A DNA stretch of 7,489 bases from Chloroflexota bacterium (GTDB taxonomy: Bacteria; Chloroflexota; Chloroflexia; Chloroflexales; Kallotenuaceae), in assembly GCA_019240175.1 (NCBI GenBank), contig JAFAYS010001073.1:1-7489 (forward strand). The letters are read 5' to 3'. A program made the position numbers and the translations under genes. The notes beneath the pieces are model-generated. The model saw only the letters and a program-made list of their open reading frames with translations, ran no database searches and was not told the origin of the DNA. This document shows positions 1 through 5,748 of this stretch, one piece after another. Position 1 is the stretch's first letter. Every line of letters starts with the position of its first letter.

Positions 1-151
1 CGTTTAGATGTGTAAGTACCATGCTTGTACAGCCATATTGTCAGGACGCAATTCACAATACAAAATACTGCAAGTTCCATGCACTCTCAGTACGTCACCG
101 AACTGCGACCGATGTTGGTAGGCGGTCCTGACGGGAAGTGTCTTGTATAGG
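1..151. other. Leading intergenic stretch, nothing recognised
   Basis: No open frame with a ribosome binding site, no clear hairpin terminator and no RNA gene could be seen here. It is probably the upstream region of the stress regulator gene that follows. The base composition is closer to balanced than in the coding regions. Confidence 0.4.
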
Positions 152-182
152 TTGCTTCTTCGCGCCCGACTGGTGCTACAAT
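152..182 (+). promoter_or_regulatory. Probable sigma-70-type promoter with extended -10
   Basis: A TTGCTT box (152-157) lies 19 bp before TACAAT (177-182). The -10 is preceded by TG plus one base (174-176), the extended -10 form that tolerates a weak or badly spaced -35. The expected start of transcription is near 189, about 25 nt before the ATG at 215. The same TGC-plus-hexamer layout occurs at 4540-4548. This is a motif reading only. Confidence 0.5.
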
Positions 183-214
183 ACGCGGCCTAGATCATTG
201 ATAAGGAGCCCCCC

Positions 215-1033
215 ATGTCGGATTTTGTCGCCCTGTATCGTGAGCATTTTGATGAGCTGGTCGAGGAAATCACGAAACGTGTGCTCAGAGAGGCGGGCGG
301 CATGTATGCGACGCTCACGCTGGATCAGCTGCGGCCACGGGTGGTGGCCGGCCTTGGTGCGTTGGCGCGCGACTTAGCGGAGCCGGTCCCGCACTATTTT
401 GGCGAGTTCTGGGCCGAGATGAGCTATCACCGGGCGCGCGAGGGCTACACGATTACCGACGTGCAGCAGACAATCACGATTGTCGAGGAGGTCACGGGGC
501 GCTTGTTTCATCGCGAGATCGGGGATCTGGCCGAGCAGTTGGCGGCGATCGAGCATTTGTATCGTGCTTGTGCGGCAACCAGAAACGCCTTGTTTCGCTC
601 GTTTGTGCAAGCCAACGAGGAAGTGATTCGCACCCAGGCCGCGATCGTGCAGGAGCTGTCGTCGCCGGTGATTCCGATCTACCAGGGCATTCTGGTGCTG
701 CCGCTGATCGGCGCGATCGACTCGCGGCGGGCCGGGCAGATCATGGAGCATCTGCTGGACAGCATCACCGCGCTGCAGGCCGATCTGGTGCTGCTGGATG
801 TGACAGGCGTGCCGGTGATCGATACGGGCGTGGCCAATTATCTGTTTCAAACTACACAGGCGGTGCGGCTGCTGGGCGCGCAGGTGATCCTGGTCGGTAT
901 TCGTCCGGAGATAGCGCAGACCATGGTGCAGCTCGGCATCGATCTCAAAACGGTCGTCGCGCACGCCAACCTGCAATCCGGCCTTGAGTACGCGCTGGAT
1001 CAACGCGGCCTGGCGATTCAGCCAAAAGTTTGA
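215..1033 (+). CDS. RsbR-like STAS-domain stress regulator (RsbT co-antagonist type)
   Basis: Predicted 272-aa cytoplasmic protein. The ATG at 215 follows an AAGGAG ribosome binding site (203-208) at 6 nt. Residues 1 to about 135 are a helical sensor-like region resembling the RsbRD_N type. A linker helix with QAAIVQELSSPVIPI (141-155) leads into a STAS domain at about 152-265. The domain carries the hallmark strand DVTGVPVIDTGVANYL (195-210) and then GAQVILVGIRPEIAQT (221-236). T197 and T204 lie in the segment that holds a kinase-phosphorylated threonine in Bacillus RsbR. In that family, RsbR and RsbS form the stressosome that holds the kinase RsbT until stress. No rsbS, rsbT or sigma factor gene is visible here, so it is either an orphan paralogue or separated from its partners. 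The input signal cannot be read. The bacilliredoxin gene starts 41 nt downstream and may be co-transcribed. Confidence 0.88.
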   Translation: MSDFVALYREHFDELVEEITKRVLREAGGMYATLTLDQLRPRVVAGLGALARDLAEPVPHYFGEFWAEMSYHRAREGYTITDVQQTITIVEEVTGRLFHREIGDLAEQLAAIEHLYRACAATRNALFRSFVQANEEVIRTQAAIVQELSSPVIPIYQGILVLPLIGAIDSRRAGQIMEHLLDSITALQADLVLLDVTGVPVIDTGVANYLFQTTQAVRLLGAQVILVGIRPEIAQTMVQLGIDLKTVVAHANLQSGLEYALDQRGLAIQPKV

Positions 1034-1074
1034 TCGTACCTGCTATGCTCTACTATGAGTCGAGGAGAAAGCAC

Positions 1075-1425
1075 ATGGCATCTACCTGGTATCCGGTCAC
1101 CACGCCCGAAGAGCTTGACGCGCACTTCGCCGATTCCGGCGCGTCGCCGACAATCTTATTCAACCACGATCCGTTTTGCCCAATCAGCGCCTACGCCAAC
1201 CGCCAGATGAAGCAAATCGCCGCCGATGTGTACATGATCGACGTGGCGCACGCGAATCATCTGGCACAGCAGTTGGCGCAGCGCACAGGCGTGAAGCACG
1301 AGTCGCCGCAGGTGATCATCATGGTCAAGGGCCAGGCGGTGTGGTCAAAGTCGCATCGCGCGATCACACAGGAGGCCGTCGATCAGGCATTTCAGCAGGC
1401 ACAAGATCGCGGCACGGCGGAGTAG
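1075..1425 (+). CDS. ytxJ: YtxJ/BrxC-family monothiol bacilliredoxin
   Basis: Predicted 116-aa thioredoxin-fold protein. The start chosen is ATG 1075, with GAGGAG at 1062-1067 and 7 nt spacing. A TTG 45 bp upstream stays open but lacks a ribosome binding site and adds a tail foreign to the family. Residues 33-38 (PFCPIS) match the family's TCPIS active-site region, with C35 the only cysteine in the protein. HESPQV (75-80) carries the expected cis-proline, P78. The shape of a strand, the CPIS helix, then GVKHESPQ and a final strand-helix matches YtxJ. Family members remove bacillithiol from S-bacillithiolated proteins after oxidative stress, using a single cysteine. Use of bacillithiol in this organism is inferred from the family only. 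It lies just downstream of the RsbR-like gene. A weak TACTAT -10 (1051-1056) could give it its own promoter. Confidence 0.85.
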   Translation: MASTWYPVTTPEELDAHFADSGASPTILFNHDPFCPISAYANRQMKQIAADVYMIDVAHANHLAQQLAQRTGVKHESPQVIIMVKGQAVWSKSHRAITQEAVDQAFQQAQDRGTAE

Positions 1426-1462
1426 CTCCGGCGCTGCGATCCTGCCCGCAAGCTGATCTACG

Positions 1463-2938
1463 CTAGGTTGTGAGCGCGGCCAGGTAGCGCAGGGCGTTAA
1501 TGCCCGGCAGAAAGAAGTAGGCACCGCCGCGCACGGTGATAAACCGCCGCAGGTTGTGGACGCGCGTGCGCAGCGGCTCGCACTGAACGGTCATCATGCC
1601 GTCGGTGCGATCGAGATTGCCGATCACCGGATCGACCTCGTTGTACAGGCCGCCAAAAGCTGGATTATTGATCCAGGTCAGCTGCACAAACTCGAACTGG
1701 CGCTCGATGTCGCTGTTCAAGCAGATGAAATGCAGGCCACGCTCGACGCCGTCGTCGACGAAGTGATCGGGCTGGCGCGTGCCATACGAGCGTCCGCGCC
1801 GCATGATGCGATGGCGGTTGGCCGAGCGGCGTGCAGTCTCGGCATCAGGTCCGATCGAGTCGCGCGGATTGGCACGCCGCACGTGTGAGCCGATCGGACA
1901 GGCGAAGCCGCTGGCGTCGGTCTGCGTGTACCCGAAATTGTTCTCGTTGGTCAGCTGGCCGTCTGCCGCGTGCGGATCGCGCTCTGGATACTGCACCAGT
2001 GACGCTCCGCTGGGCCAGCGTCCGACGAACTTGGCACCCAGCCGGACGCATGCCTCAGAATCGCTGGCGTTGTCGGGTCCGCGCGTGGCGGCATCCAAAA
2101 ATTGCCAGAAATCGGCGACGTGCTGGGCCAACTGGCGAAAGACGAGATACGTACCGTTGCGCCCCAGGTCGTGATTGCCGCCGGGATCGTACAAGCTTTG
2201 GGTGTTGGGCGGAATGACCGGCAGCAGGTTGCCGGGATCGCGACCGGGCTCGACGAAGGGTCCTTCGGCAATCACGTCGTAGTCGTTGGTGTAGCCCATC
2301 AGAAACTCACCCGCCGGCAACTCTGTCGCATGATGCGTGCGCTGCTGCTGGCGTTCTTTCTTGCCGCTCCCGGCGATCACGGGCTGCCCAATGCCATCGT
2401 TGAAGCCGAAGTGCTCCTTGGTGTCGGGCTGGCGTCCCGCCTCCAGCAGCAGAATTTCCTCGACGCCGCCGCTCGCCACAAAGCTGGCCCGTCGCCGCTC
2501 GATCTCCGCCGCCAGGGTTGCCTCGTCACGGGCAAACAGCAGCAGCAAGATATCCACCGGCGGATTCGGGTTGTGCTCCTGCGCGCGATCACAGTTGCTA
2601 TTGCCCCAGCCCCAGAAAGGGGGCGCGCTCTCACCACGATCGCCGAGAATCCGCGCGCGGTACTCGGTCGCCATGCCTTCGATGAATGGCCGCGAAAAGG
2701 TCTTGAGCGCGTGTTCATCCAGTCCCAGTTTAGCCAGGCCGGGATGCGTGAAGGCGATGTTGGTGGAGGTTTGCTCTTGCTTGCCTTGCGCGGTTGTGAT
2801 CTCGCCGCTGATCTCTGCCAGCCAGCGCCGGGCCTTTGGGGCATCCGTGACGCGCAGCAGCACATACGCCGCGCACGAAAGATGGATATATGAGCTGATC
2901 ACGATCCCCTGAATGTCGTGTCGTTCGAGCTCGGTCAT
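1463..2938 (-). CDS. DyP-type haem peroxidase
   Basis: Predicted 491-aa protein. The ATG at 2938-2936 has GGGAGA upstream (plus-strand 2946-2951, 7 nt spacing). DyP enzymes use hydrogen peroxide and haem b to oxidise dyes, aromatic compounds and other electron donors. The diagnostic GXXDG motif is present as GFNDG (178-182), with catalytic D181. The proximal haem ligand is H352 in CPIGSHVRRANPRDS (347-361). The distal arginine is probably R380 or R381 in RIMRRGRSYG (377-386). The length suits the larger DyP classes, not the roughly 300-aa YfeX type. I see no signal peptide, no Tat twin-arginine and no C-terminal encapsulin-targeting tail (it ends YLAALTT), so it is probably cytoplasmic or held at the membrane by a partner. 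It is the second gene of an operon, 18 nt after the stop of the 424-aa gene. Its 3' end faces the bacilliredoxin gene across 37 nt without a clear terminator. Confidence 0.93.
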   Translation of the reverse strand: MTELERHDIQGIVISSYIHLSCAAYVLLRVTDAPKARRWLAEISGEITTAQGKQEQTSTNIAFTHPGLAKLGLDEHALKTFSRPFIEGMATEYRARILGDRGESAPPFWGWGNSNCDRAQEHNPNPPVDILLLLFARDEATLAAEIERRRASFVASGGVEEILLLEAGRQPDTKEHFGFNDGIGQPVIAGSGKKERQQQRTHHATELPAGEFLMGYTNDYDVIAEGPFVEPGRDPGNLLPVIPPNTQSLYDPGGNHDLGRNGTYLVFRQLAQHVADFWQFLDAATRGPDNASDSEACVRLGAKFVGRWPSGASLVQYPERDPHAADGQLTNENNFGYTQTDASGFACPIGSHVRRANPRDSIGPDAETARRSANRHRIMRRGRSYGTRQPDHFVDDGVERGLHFICLNSDIERQFEFVQLTWINNPAFGGLYNEVDPVIGNLDRTDGMMTVQCEPLRTRVHNLRRFITVRGGAYFFLPGINALRYLAALTT

Positions 2939-2956
2939 AATCGATTCTCCCGCAGT

Positions 2957-4231
2957 TTAAAGTCGTTGCAGCCAGGTCTGGACGCCCGCCGGCGCGAGTG
3001 GTTGGTACAGGTCTTCGCGGAGCGCGCTGTTCGCGTCGATGCTTTGCACCGTGAGATCGCGGTAGGCGCTGTACCAGACGTTGGTGTACACCTGGTAGGC
3101 GCGGGCATCGGCCTTGAAGCGCGAGCCGTCACGCGCGCCGCCCTTGATCAGAAAGCGCGTCCGGGGAAAGTCAACCGTGTTGCTCCAGATTGCGGTCAGG
3201 CCGGGGCTGGCCTTGTCGATAAAGTCGTCAAGATAATTTTCCCAGCTGCCATCGAAGTTGCTGACAAAGAGCAGGCGTCGCCCGCCGTCGATGAGCGACC
3301 AGTGGGCGAAATGGATGCTGGGAATGCCGCTCAGCTCGCCGTGGATCGCCGTGCGCGCCTTGAGATTGACGAACCACAGCACAGCGCGCAGCGTCAGCAG
3401 TCGAAACAGGCCGGGCTTGACGATCGCGAAGCTGGCCATGTGATTTTGAAAGGTGTGCGTGCGATCTTCGCGCTGCGTGAGCTGCCCAACGTGGTCATGC
3501 TGGGCCGCGCCAATCCAGACTGGATCGTGGCGCTCTTTCCAGCGCAGGACGACCAGGTAGAGCAGAATCAGCGGGATCGTCACTTGCCAGAAGAACAAGA
3601 TGATCAGCCCTGCCAGCACGATCGTGCCCCAAAATGTGATCACGGGAATCACACGCTCGGCCCAGCTCAGGCGCGGTCTGGTATTGGCGGCCCAGCTAAA
3701 CTCGGGCTGGCGCTTGACCGCTGCTTGGAGCTGCTGCCGCAGATCTTGCGCCGGCAGCTTGGGATGACCGCTACAGGTCAGCGTGTCAGCCGTGCACTCG
3801 AGCAGATCGCGCAGCTGCGCCTCCTGTGCGATTCGTGCGGCGGTGCGGCCAGGATTGCCGATGTGGTACGCGTTCGGTCGGACGACGTGCGCGCGCAGGT
3901 AGCCCAGCATCTGCTCACGATCGGCGGTGCTGCTGGCGGGATAATCGACGCAGCAGCTATAGATGCGGTGCAGGCCGTCGGCGGCGTGACAGTACAGCTC
4001 TTTCAGGTAGGCATCGAGCGGCCCGTCGAAGTTGTTTTCGAAGACCAGCGTCACGCCGTAGGTCTCGTCTTTGCTGAGAAACAGGCTCGCAAAATGCAGC
4101 AGCGTCAGCTTGGGAAACGGCAGGTGCGTCTGCTCTAGCAGGCTGTCGGCGATCTCGGCCAGCAGTTGCTCCAGCTCGGCAACCTTGTCGGGCTTGACCT
4201 TGGCGATAAAAGTGAGCACGCTATGGCTCAT
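2957..4231 (-). CDS. Unrecognised membrane protein with two homologous halves, paired with DyP peroxidase
   Basis: I cannot name a family. The start chosen is ATG 4231-4229, with GGAGG (plus-strand 4237-4241) 5 nt upstream, giving 424 aa. An upstream in-frame ATG at 4438 would add 69 residues that look non-coding. Two soluble halves flank a hydrophobic stretch at about 194-230, long enough for a two-helix hairpin with a WQVTIP turn. The halves align: LHFASL (45-50) with IHFAHW (306-311); NFDG (67-70) with NFDG (325-328); DGL (85-87) with PGL (343-345); VDYP (95-98) with VDFP (353-356). The spacing from NFDG to VD(Y/F)P is identical in both, so this is an internal duplication. An alpha+beta ferredoxin-like fold, as in DyP proteins, is possible but only a guess. 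Its position directly before the peroxidase gene suggests a membrane anchor, electron-donor interface or substrate partner for that enzyme. Confidence 0.8.
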   Translation of the reverse strand: MSHSVLTFIAKVKPDKVAELEQLLAEIADSLLEQTHLPFPKLTLLHFASLFLSKDETYGVTLVFENNFDGPLDAYLKELYCHAADGLHRIYSCCVDYPASSTADREQMLGYLRAHVVRPNAYHIGNPGRTAARIAQEAQLRDLLECTADTLTCSGHPKLPAQDLRQQLQAAVKRQPEFSWAANTRPRLSWAERVIPVITFWGTIVLAGLIILFFWQVTIPLILLYLVVLRWKERHDPVWIGAAQHDHVGQLTQREDRTHTFQNHMASFAIVKPGLFRLLTLRAVLWFVNLKARTAIHGELSGIPSIHFAHWSLIDGGRRLLFVSNFDGSWENYLDDFIDKASPGLTAIWSNTVDFPRTRFLIKGGARDGSRFKADARAYQVYTNVWYSAYRDLTVQSIDANSALREDLYQPLAPAGVQTWLQRL

Positions 4232-4373
4232 AAGCGCCTCCATGCGGAACATCACGCGCGGGAGAATCGCGCGACCAGCGGTCGGCAGAGACAGCCGGCG
4301 CTGGCTTGGAGTGAGGAAGATCGTTGTAAAGGGTGAAAGGTGAAGTGGAGAAGTTTTCCTCTCCATCATAAGG

Positions 4374-4393
4374 CATCGATCTATCATCGATCT
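4374..4393. repeat. 9-bp direct repeat CATCGATCT at 11-bp spacing, possible operator
   Basis: CATCGATCT occurs at 4374-4382 and again at 4385-4393, so the copies are 11 bp apart, about one helical turn. Each copy holds the palindrome ATCGAT. The pair sits about 145-160 bp upstream of the minus-strand 424-aa gene and about 125 bp before the plus-strand -35 box. Either operon could be regulated from it. The binding protein is unknown and chance cannot be excluded. Confidence 0.35.
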
Positions 4394-4518
4394 TGCAAAT
4401 ACGCTGGATTTTGGTGTGCGGCTGGATCTGAGATTCACGCGATTGCAAGCTTGGTCAATCAGGCAACATTCGCCTGCTCACGCTGCCCTGATCTCCTCGC
4501 CGCCTGGATGCGTCAGGT

Positions 4519-4548
4519 TTGCAGCCCAGCGCGACCTGATGCTATAAT
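4519..4548 (+). promoter_or_regulatory. Strong sigma-70-type promoter of the hydratase operon
   Basis: TTGCAG (4519-4524) is followed after 18 bp by a perfect TATAAT (4543-4548), with the extended -10 TGC at 4540-4542. It is the best promoter match in the window. Transcription would begin near 4555, leaving a leader of about 30 nt before the GAGGAG box and the ATG of the dehydrogenase remnant. It probably still serves the downstream hydratase gene. Confidence 0.7.
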
Positions 4549-4586
4549 GCGCACCGCCAAAACTAACCTTGAGGAGTTAACGATCA

Positions 4587-4857
4587 ATGGAGATCAAGAA
4601 GGTTGGCGTGGCTGGGCTTGGCGTTTCTGGTGTCCAGGTATGCGCCCAAACCGGCTATCGCACCATCGCGCACGACCGAGCAGGCCTGTCTGGAAGCTGG
4701 TCTGATGCGGCTCGTCGCGATTCTGCGCCACCACGTGAGCGACAACACGCTCATCGCAGCTGCTCGGCTGTAGCGCGCAACAACCTTCACCGCATCGCTG
4801 TCGCCAACCCCGCCGACGGTGATCTATCCCACCTATACGATCTTCACCTCAAGAACC
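4587..4857 (+). pseudogene. Decayed 5' end of a 3-hydroxyacyl-CoA (3-hydroxybutyryl-CoA) dehydrogenase gene
   Basis: Promoter, ribosome binding site (4571-4576) and start codon are intact, and the first residues MEIKKVGVAGLGVSG plus VQVCAQTGYRT are a typical NAD-binding start of this enzyme, about three residues short after the glycine loop. The family likeness then moves to the +1 frame: TEQACLEAGLMRLVAIL and HHVSDNTLIAAAR (4675-4764) match the helix after the second strand. It ends at a TAG (4771-4773). It returns to the first frame near 4765 with AVAR, LHRIAV and finally DGDL and LYDLHLK (about 4814-4852), recalling the family's D-x-D-L-V-I-E-A and E-D-L-x-L-K. Only about the first 100 of some 285 residues remain, across two frameshifts, with the rest gone exactly where the heptamer tract starts. 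The first frame stays open to TGA 4947-4949, overlapping the next ATG, so a 120-aa non-functional peptide could be made. The family alignment is from memory. Confidence 0.7.
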
Positions 4858-4906
4858 AAGAACCAAGAACCAAGAACCTAGAATCGAGAACCCAGAACCT
4901 AAAACT
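4851..4906 (+). repeat. AAGAACC heptamer tandem repeat
   Basis: There are four perfect AAGAACC units (4851-4878), then TAGAATC, GAGAACC and CAGAACC (4879-4899), and a poor last unit TAAAACT (4900-4906). The copies decay in the 3' direction. The tract sits exactly at the break of the dehydrogenase remnant and about 40 bp before the hydratase start. Such tracts occur between genes in some Chloroflexota and cyanobacteria, to my knowledge, and can vary in copy number by slippage. It is far too short and spacerless to be a CRISPR array. Confidence 0.9.
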
Positions 4907-4913
4907 AGGTTTT
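4894..4913 (+). terminator. Weak hairpin with short T run, possible attenuator
   Basis: AACCTA (4896-4901) pairs with TAGGTT (4906-4911) around a 4-nt loop. A G-T and an A-T pair extend the stem, and the run TTTT is partly inside the stem. It is AT-rich and weak for a terminator and would block the only good promoter of the hydratase gene, so it is more likely a by-product of the repeat edge. Confidence 0.2.
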
Positions 4914-4945
4914 CTCCGATTAAAGAACAAAGGGATTAATACGCT

Positions 4946-5731
4946 ATGAGCTATGAACATATTTTGCTTGAGCGCGACGGTGCGGTCGCGATTGTGCTGC
5001 TCAATCGTCCCAAGCAGCTCAACGCGCTGAGCCAGGCGGTGATCCGCGAGATCGACGCGGCGATCGATGAGCTAGCCGCCGACGAGACGGTGCGCGCAAT
5101 TATTCTGACCGGCTCGGGCGATCGCGCGTTTGCTGCGGGTGCCGACATCGGCGAGCTTGCCAGCTTAGAAAGTGCGACGCAGGGCCGAACGCTGGCGACG
5201 CGCTCGCATCATCTGGGCCGCAAAATGGCTGATCTCGACAAGCCGATCATCGCCGCGATCAATGGTTTTGCGCTGGGCGGCGGCCTGGAGCTGGCGCTGG
5301 CCTGCGACTTTCGGCTCGCCAGCGATACGGCGCAGGTCGGTCTGCCCGAGGTAACGCTTGGGATTCTGCCGGGCTGGGGCGGCACTCAGCGCTTGCCTCG
5401 GCTGGTGGGGCCGGGCATGGCCAAGCTGCTGATGATGAGCGGCGATCGAATCGATGCCGCCGAGGCGCTGCGGCTGGGCATTGTCGAGCGTGTGTATCCG
5501 CAGGCTGAGCTGCTGGATGCCGCCAAACAGCTGGCGCAGAAGCTGGCAGGTATGCCGCCGCTGAGCATCGCCGCGATCAAGCAGGCGGTCAATCGTGGCC
5601 TTAACATGACGCTCGACGACGCGAATATGTACGAGGCCGGGCTCTTCGCCGAGCTGACGGCGACGCAGGATTGCAAAGAAGGCACGCGCGCGTTCCTTGA
5701 AAAGCGCAAGCCCGAGTGGCAGGGCCGCTAA
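4946..5731 (+). CDS. Enoyl-CoA hydratase (crotonase family)
   Basis: Predicted 261-aa cytoplasmic enzyme of normal length for the family. It adds water across the trans-2 double bond of enoyl-CoA esters in beta-oxidation or butyryl-CoA metabolism. Both catalytic glutamates are present: E115 in GGGLELALACDF (111-122) and E135 in GLPEVTLGILPGWGGTQRL (132-150). This favours a true hydratase over an isomerase or a decarboxylase. The oxyanion hole segment FAAGADIGEL (62-71) is intact. The C-terminal trimerisation helices end with the usual EGTRAFLEKRKPEW (245-258). The ATG at 4946 has AAAGGG at 4929-4934, a rather long 11-nt spacing. It also overlaps the stop of the upstream remnant frame as ATGA, which could couple translation. 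A dehydrogenase for its product was once encoded just upstream and is now broken. The chain-length preference cannot be read from the sequence. Confidence 0.93.
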   Translation: MSYEHILLERDGAVAIVLLNRPKQLNALSQAVIREIDAAIDELAADETVRAIILTGSGDRAFAAGADIGELASLESATQGRTLATRSHHLGRKMADLDKPIIAAINGFALGGGLELALACDFRLASDTAQVGLPEVTLGILPGWGGTQRLPRLVGPGMAKLLMMSGDRIDAAEALRLGIVERVYPQAELLDAAKQLAQKLAGMPPLSIAAIKQAVNRGLNMTLDDANMYEAGLFAELTATQDCKEGTRAFLEKRKPEWQGR

Positions 5732-5748
5732 CAGTCGAGGATCGTCGC

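Larger units (their letters stand above)
4232..4586. other. Divergent intergenic region between the DyP operon and the hydratase operon
   Basis: This stretch holds the upstream region of the minus-strand operon and the promoter and ribosome binding site of the plus-strand one. It contains a 9-bp direct repeat (4374-4393), a TGGAGA/TCTCCA inverted repeat with an 8-nt loop (4346-4365), and a plus-strand promoter (4519-4548). GAGGAG at 4571-4576 precedes the ATG at 4587. On the minus strand I see TATGAT (plus 4365-4370) and TTGCAA (plus 4393-4398), but they are 22 bp apart, so no confident minus-strand promoter can be given. Open frames crossing the region lack family likeness. Confidence 0.55.

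Noticed and set aside
374..1003. Minus-strand 209-codon frame under the RsbR-like gene
   Set aside because: The plus frame has clear STAS motifs and a good start; the minus frame shows no recognisable motif.
1030..1074. TTG at 1030 as start of the bacilliredoxin
   Set aside because: There is no ribosome binding site before it and the extra 15 residues do not fit the family; ATG 1075 has GAGGAG at 7 nt.
1426..1462. Bidirectional terminator between the convergent bacilliredoxin and DyP genes
   Set aside because: No convincing stem-loop with a T run on either strand could be found in these 37 nt.
2102..2893. Plus-strand 263-codon frame inside the DyP gene
   Set aside because: The minus strand encodes an unmistakable DyP peroxidase with GXXDG, proximal His and distal Arg; the opposite frame is a shadow.
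2918..4138. Long plus-strand open frame (406 codons) opposite the duplicated membrane protein gene
   Set aside because: It has no family likeness and no ribosome binding site. The minus-strand frame has an internal duplication, a membrane hairpin, a good GGAGG and operon spacing, so the plus frame is an antisense shadow of GC-rich coding DNA.
4232..4438. 69-codon N-terminal extension of the 424-aa protein from ATG 4438
   Set aside because: The extension crosses the repeat-containing intergenic region, looks non-coding, and a much better ribosome binding site precedes the ATG at 4231.
4460..4476. CAGGC/GCCTG inverted repeat upstream of the hydratase promoter
   Set aside because: A 5-bp stem with a 7-nt loop is expected by chance, and no known operator matches it.
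4851..4899. Heptamer tract as a possible CRISPR array or iteron set
   Set aside because: The units are contiguous without spacers and only 7 bp long; there are no cas or rep genes nearby.
5118..5125. GCGATCGC octamer, as in the cyanobacterial HIP1 repeat
   Set aside because: CGATCG is common here through codon use, but the full octamer is rare, far from HIP1 density, so it does not indicate a cyanobacterium.
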